In this document: positions 63,337 to 64,000 of the stretch, in pieces
Position numbering within the stretch: position 1 is the first letter of the stretch
Layout: each line of letters opens with the position of its first letter
NCBI RefSeq assembly: GCF_000423705.1
Contig: NZ_KE384082.1
Coordinates: 556,843-620,842 of the forward strand
Source of the DNA: Stappia stellulata DSM 5886
GTDB taxonomy: Bacteria; Pseudomonadota; Alphaproteobacteria; Rhizobiales; Stappiaceae
DNA length: 64,000 nucleotides
Direction of reading: 5' to 3'
Program-made: the position numbers and the translations under genes
Notes under the pieces: model-generated
Seen by the model: only the letters and a program-made list of their open reading frames with translations
What the model was told of the DNA's origin: nothing
Databases searched by the model: none

Positions 63337-64000
63337 TCAGGGTGTGGCCAGCGACGCCGAGGACTGCCCCCGTGCCTTTCGCTCTGCCTCCAGCTCCGCA
63401 ATCTTCAGGTCGATATGGGACCGATCGAGCAGGCCGGACACATCCTGCGCTGTCGGCAGGGTTTCCGCCACATGCAGGAAGCGCTCTCCGGCAACCGCCA
63501 ACAGACGGCGCAGTTCGGCAAGCGGGTCGCCGTGATCGTCGGCGCGGATGTCGAGCCAGGGATAGGCCTCGCCGCGGGTGATCCGAAGGGCCGCGGACTG
63601 CTTGCCGCGCCTGTCTCCGCCCGCGGCCTCGCCCGCCTCCATCGCACGGAGCAAGCGCTCCGCAAATTCCAGATCGCCGCCGTCCCGATAGGCGGCAAGG
63701 GTTGCCTCCAGCACCTGCGGCCCCGCCAGCATGTTGCCCGCGACCGACACGTTGTCCGCCACCAGATGCCCTGCCCAGTCGACGCAGTTCTCGCCGGTGA
63801 AAGCCGCATTTCGCCCTTGCGCGTCGATCACATGCATCTGCCGCGAATGACGGCCGGCGTCGCGCCCGGTGACGGTCTCCATCACCGTTTGCGCCTGCTC
63901 GCCGCGCTTCAGCATGTCGAGCCCGTCGGTGCCGTAGAGCGGACTGACGAAGGCCTGGGTGGCGATCGCGCCGGCCTGCCCGTGCATATGCGGCACCAGC
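63337..64000 (-). CDS. DUF1028 family protein, partial
   Basis: The C-terminal 221 codons of a DUF1028 protein (Ntn-hydrolase-like fold); the 5' end lies beyond the right edge. AGAIATQAFVSPLYGTDGLDML, GRHSRQMHVIDAQGRNAAFTGENCVDWAGHLVADNVSVAGNML and QSAALRITRGEAYPWLDIRADDHGDPLAELRRL are characteristic. The function is not established; DUF1028 proteins often sit beside ABC transporters and peptidases, as here. It lies upstream of the liv operon in the same direction. Confidence 0.8.
   Translation of the reverse strand, partial: LVPHMHGQAGAIATQAFVSPLYGTDGLDMLKRGEQAQTVMETVTGRDAGRHSRQMHVIDAQGRNAAFTGENCVDWAGHLVADNVSVAGNMLAGPQVLEATLAAYRDGGDLEFAERLLRAMEAGEAAGGDRRGKQSAALRITRGEAYPWLDIRADDHGDPLAELRRLLAVAGERFLHVAETLPTAQDVSGLLDRSHIDLKIAELEAERKARGQSSASLATP

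Overview
The window is a GC-rich, gene-dense stretch with alphaproteobacterial gene content. The pair bchE-bchJ (bacteriochlorophyll synthesis) with PpsR/CrtJ-type operator boxes points to an anoxygenic phototroph. A complete ectoine/hydroxyectoine breakdown cluster suggests a saline or marine habitat. The gene orders of the C-P lyase, ectoine and peptide-ABC loci resemble Hyphomicrobiales (Rhizobiales) and related marine alphaproteobacteria; this placement is an inference. I see no rRNA, tRNA, CRISPR array, transposase or prophage gene.

Layout: (1) 0-6.2 kb: partial Mn/Zn uptake binding protein with Fur-family-like boxes, DeoR regulator, SGNH hydrolase, bchJ-bchE and a beta-keto acid cleavage enzyme. 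(2) 6.4-9.9 kb: membrane GGDEF-EAL protein, small periplasmic molybdopterin-fold protein, FkbM methyltransferase. (3) 10.1-23.7 kb: a full phosphonate C-P lyase locus on the minus strand, in transcription order phnG-H-I-J-K-L, hexapeptide acetyltransferase, phnC-D-E-E, DUF1045 phosphoesterase, phnM, phnN, with divergent phnF. phnC and phnD share one uninterrupted reading frame. (4) 23.8-25.2 kb: small secreted and unknown proteins. (5) 25.3-30.4 kb: what looks like an undescribed RiPP locus, with an NHLP (nitrile-hydratase-like leader) peptide, a JmjC/cupin hydroxylase, a stand-alone LanM-type DUF4135 domain, a flavin tryptophan-halogenase-type enzyme and a 2OG-Fe(II) oxygenase-like protein.

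(6) 30.7-38.9 kb: ectoine and hydroxyectoine catabolism (ArgE-type deacetylase, doeA, eutB, eutC, AsnC/Lrp regulator, doeC, doeD), closed by a strong terminator. (7) 39.1-47.8 kb: an aldolase-family protein, an orphan molybdopterin dehydrogenase subunit, aspartate dehydrogenase, a LysR regulator, a TRAP transporter and 3-hydroxyanthranilate dioxygenase. Similar inverted repeats in front of these operons suggest one regulon. (8) 48-57.5 kb: RpiR regulator, RidA, a five-gene peptide/opine-type ABC transporter, an M81 peptidase and a D-threonine-aldolase-type PLP enzyme. Three 15-bp dyads in the ridA/ABC intergenic region are good operator candidates. (9) 57.6-64 kb: a branched-chain-type (Liv) ABC transporter operon, an AT-rich promoter region and a partial DUF1028 protein.

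Most of the window is uptake plus catabolism of nitrogen- or phosphorus-containing small molecules (phosphonates, ectoines, peptides, amino-acid-like compounds). Each unit carries its own regulator or candidate operator. Three ABC operons have stable hairpins just after the binding-protein gene, which would favour its expression over that of the membrane subunits.
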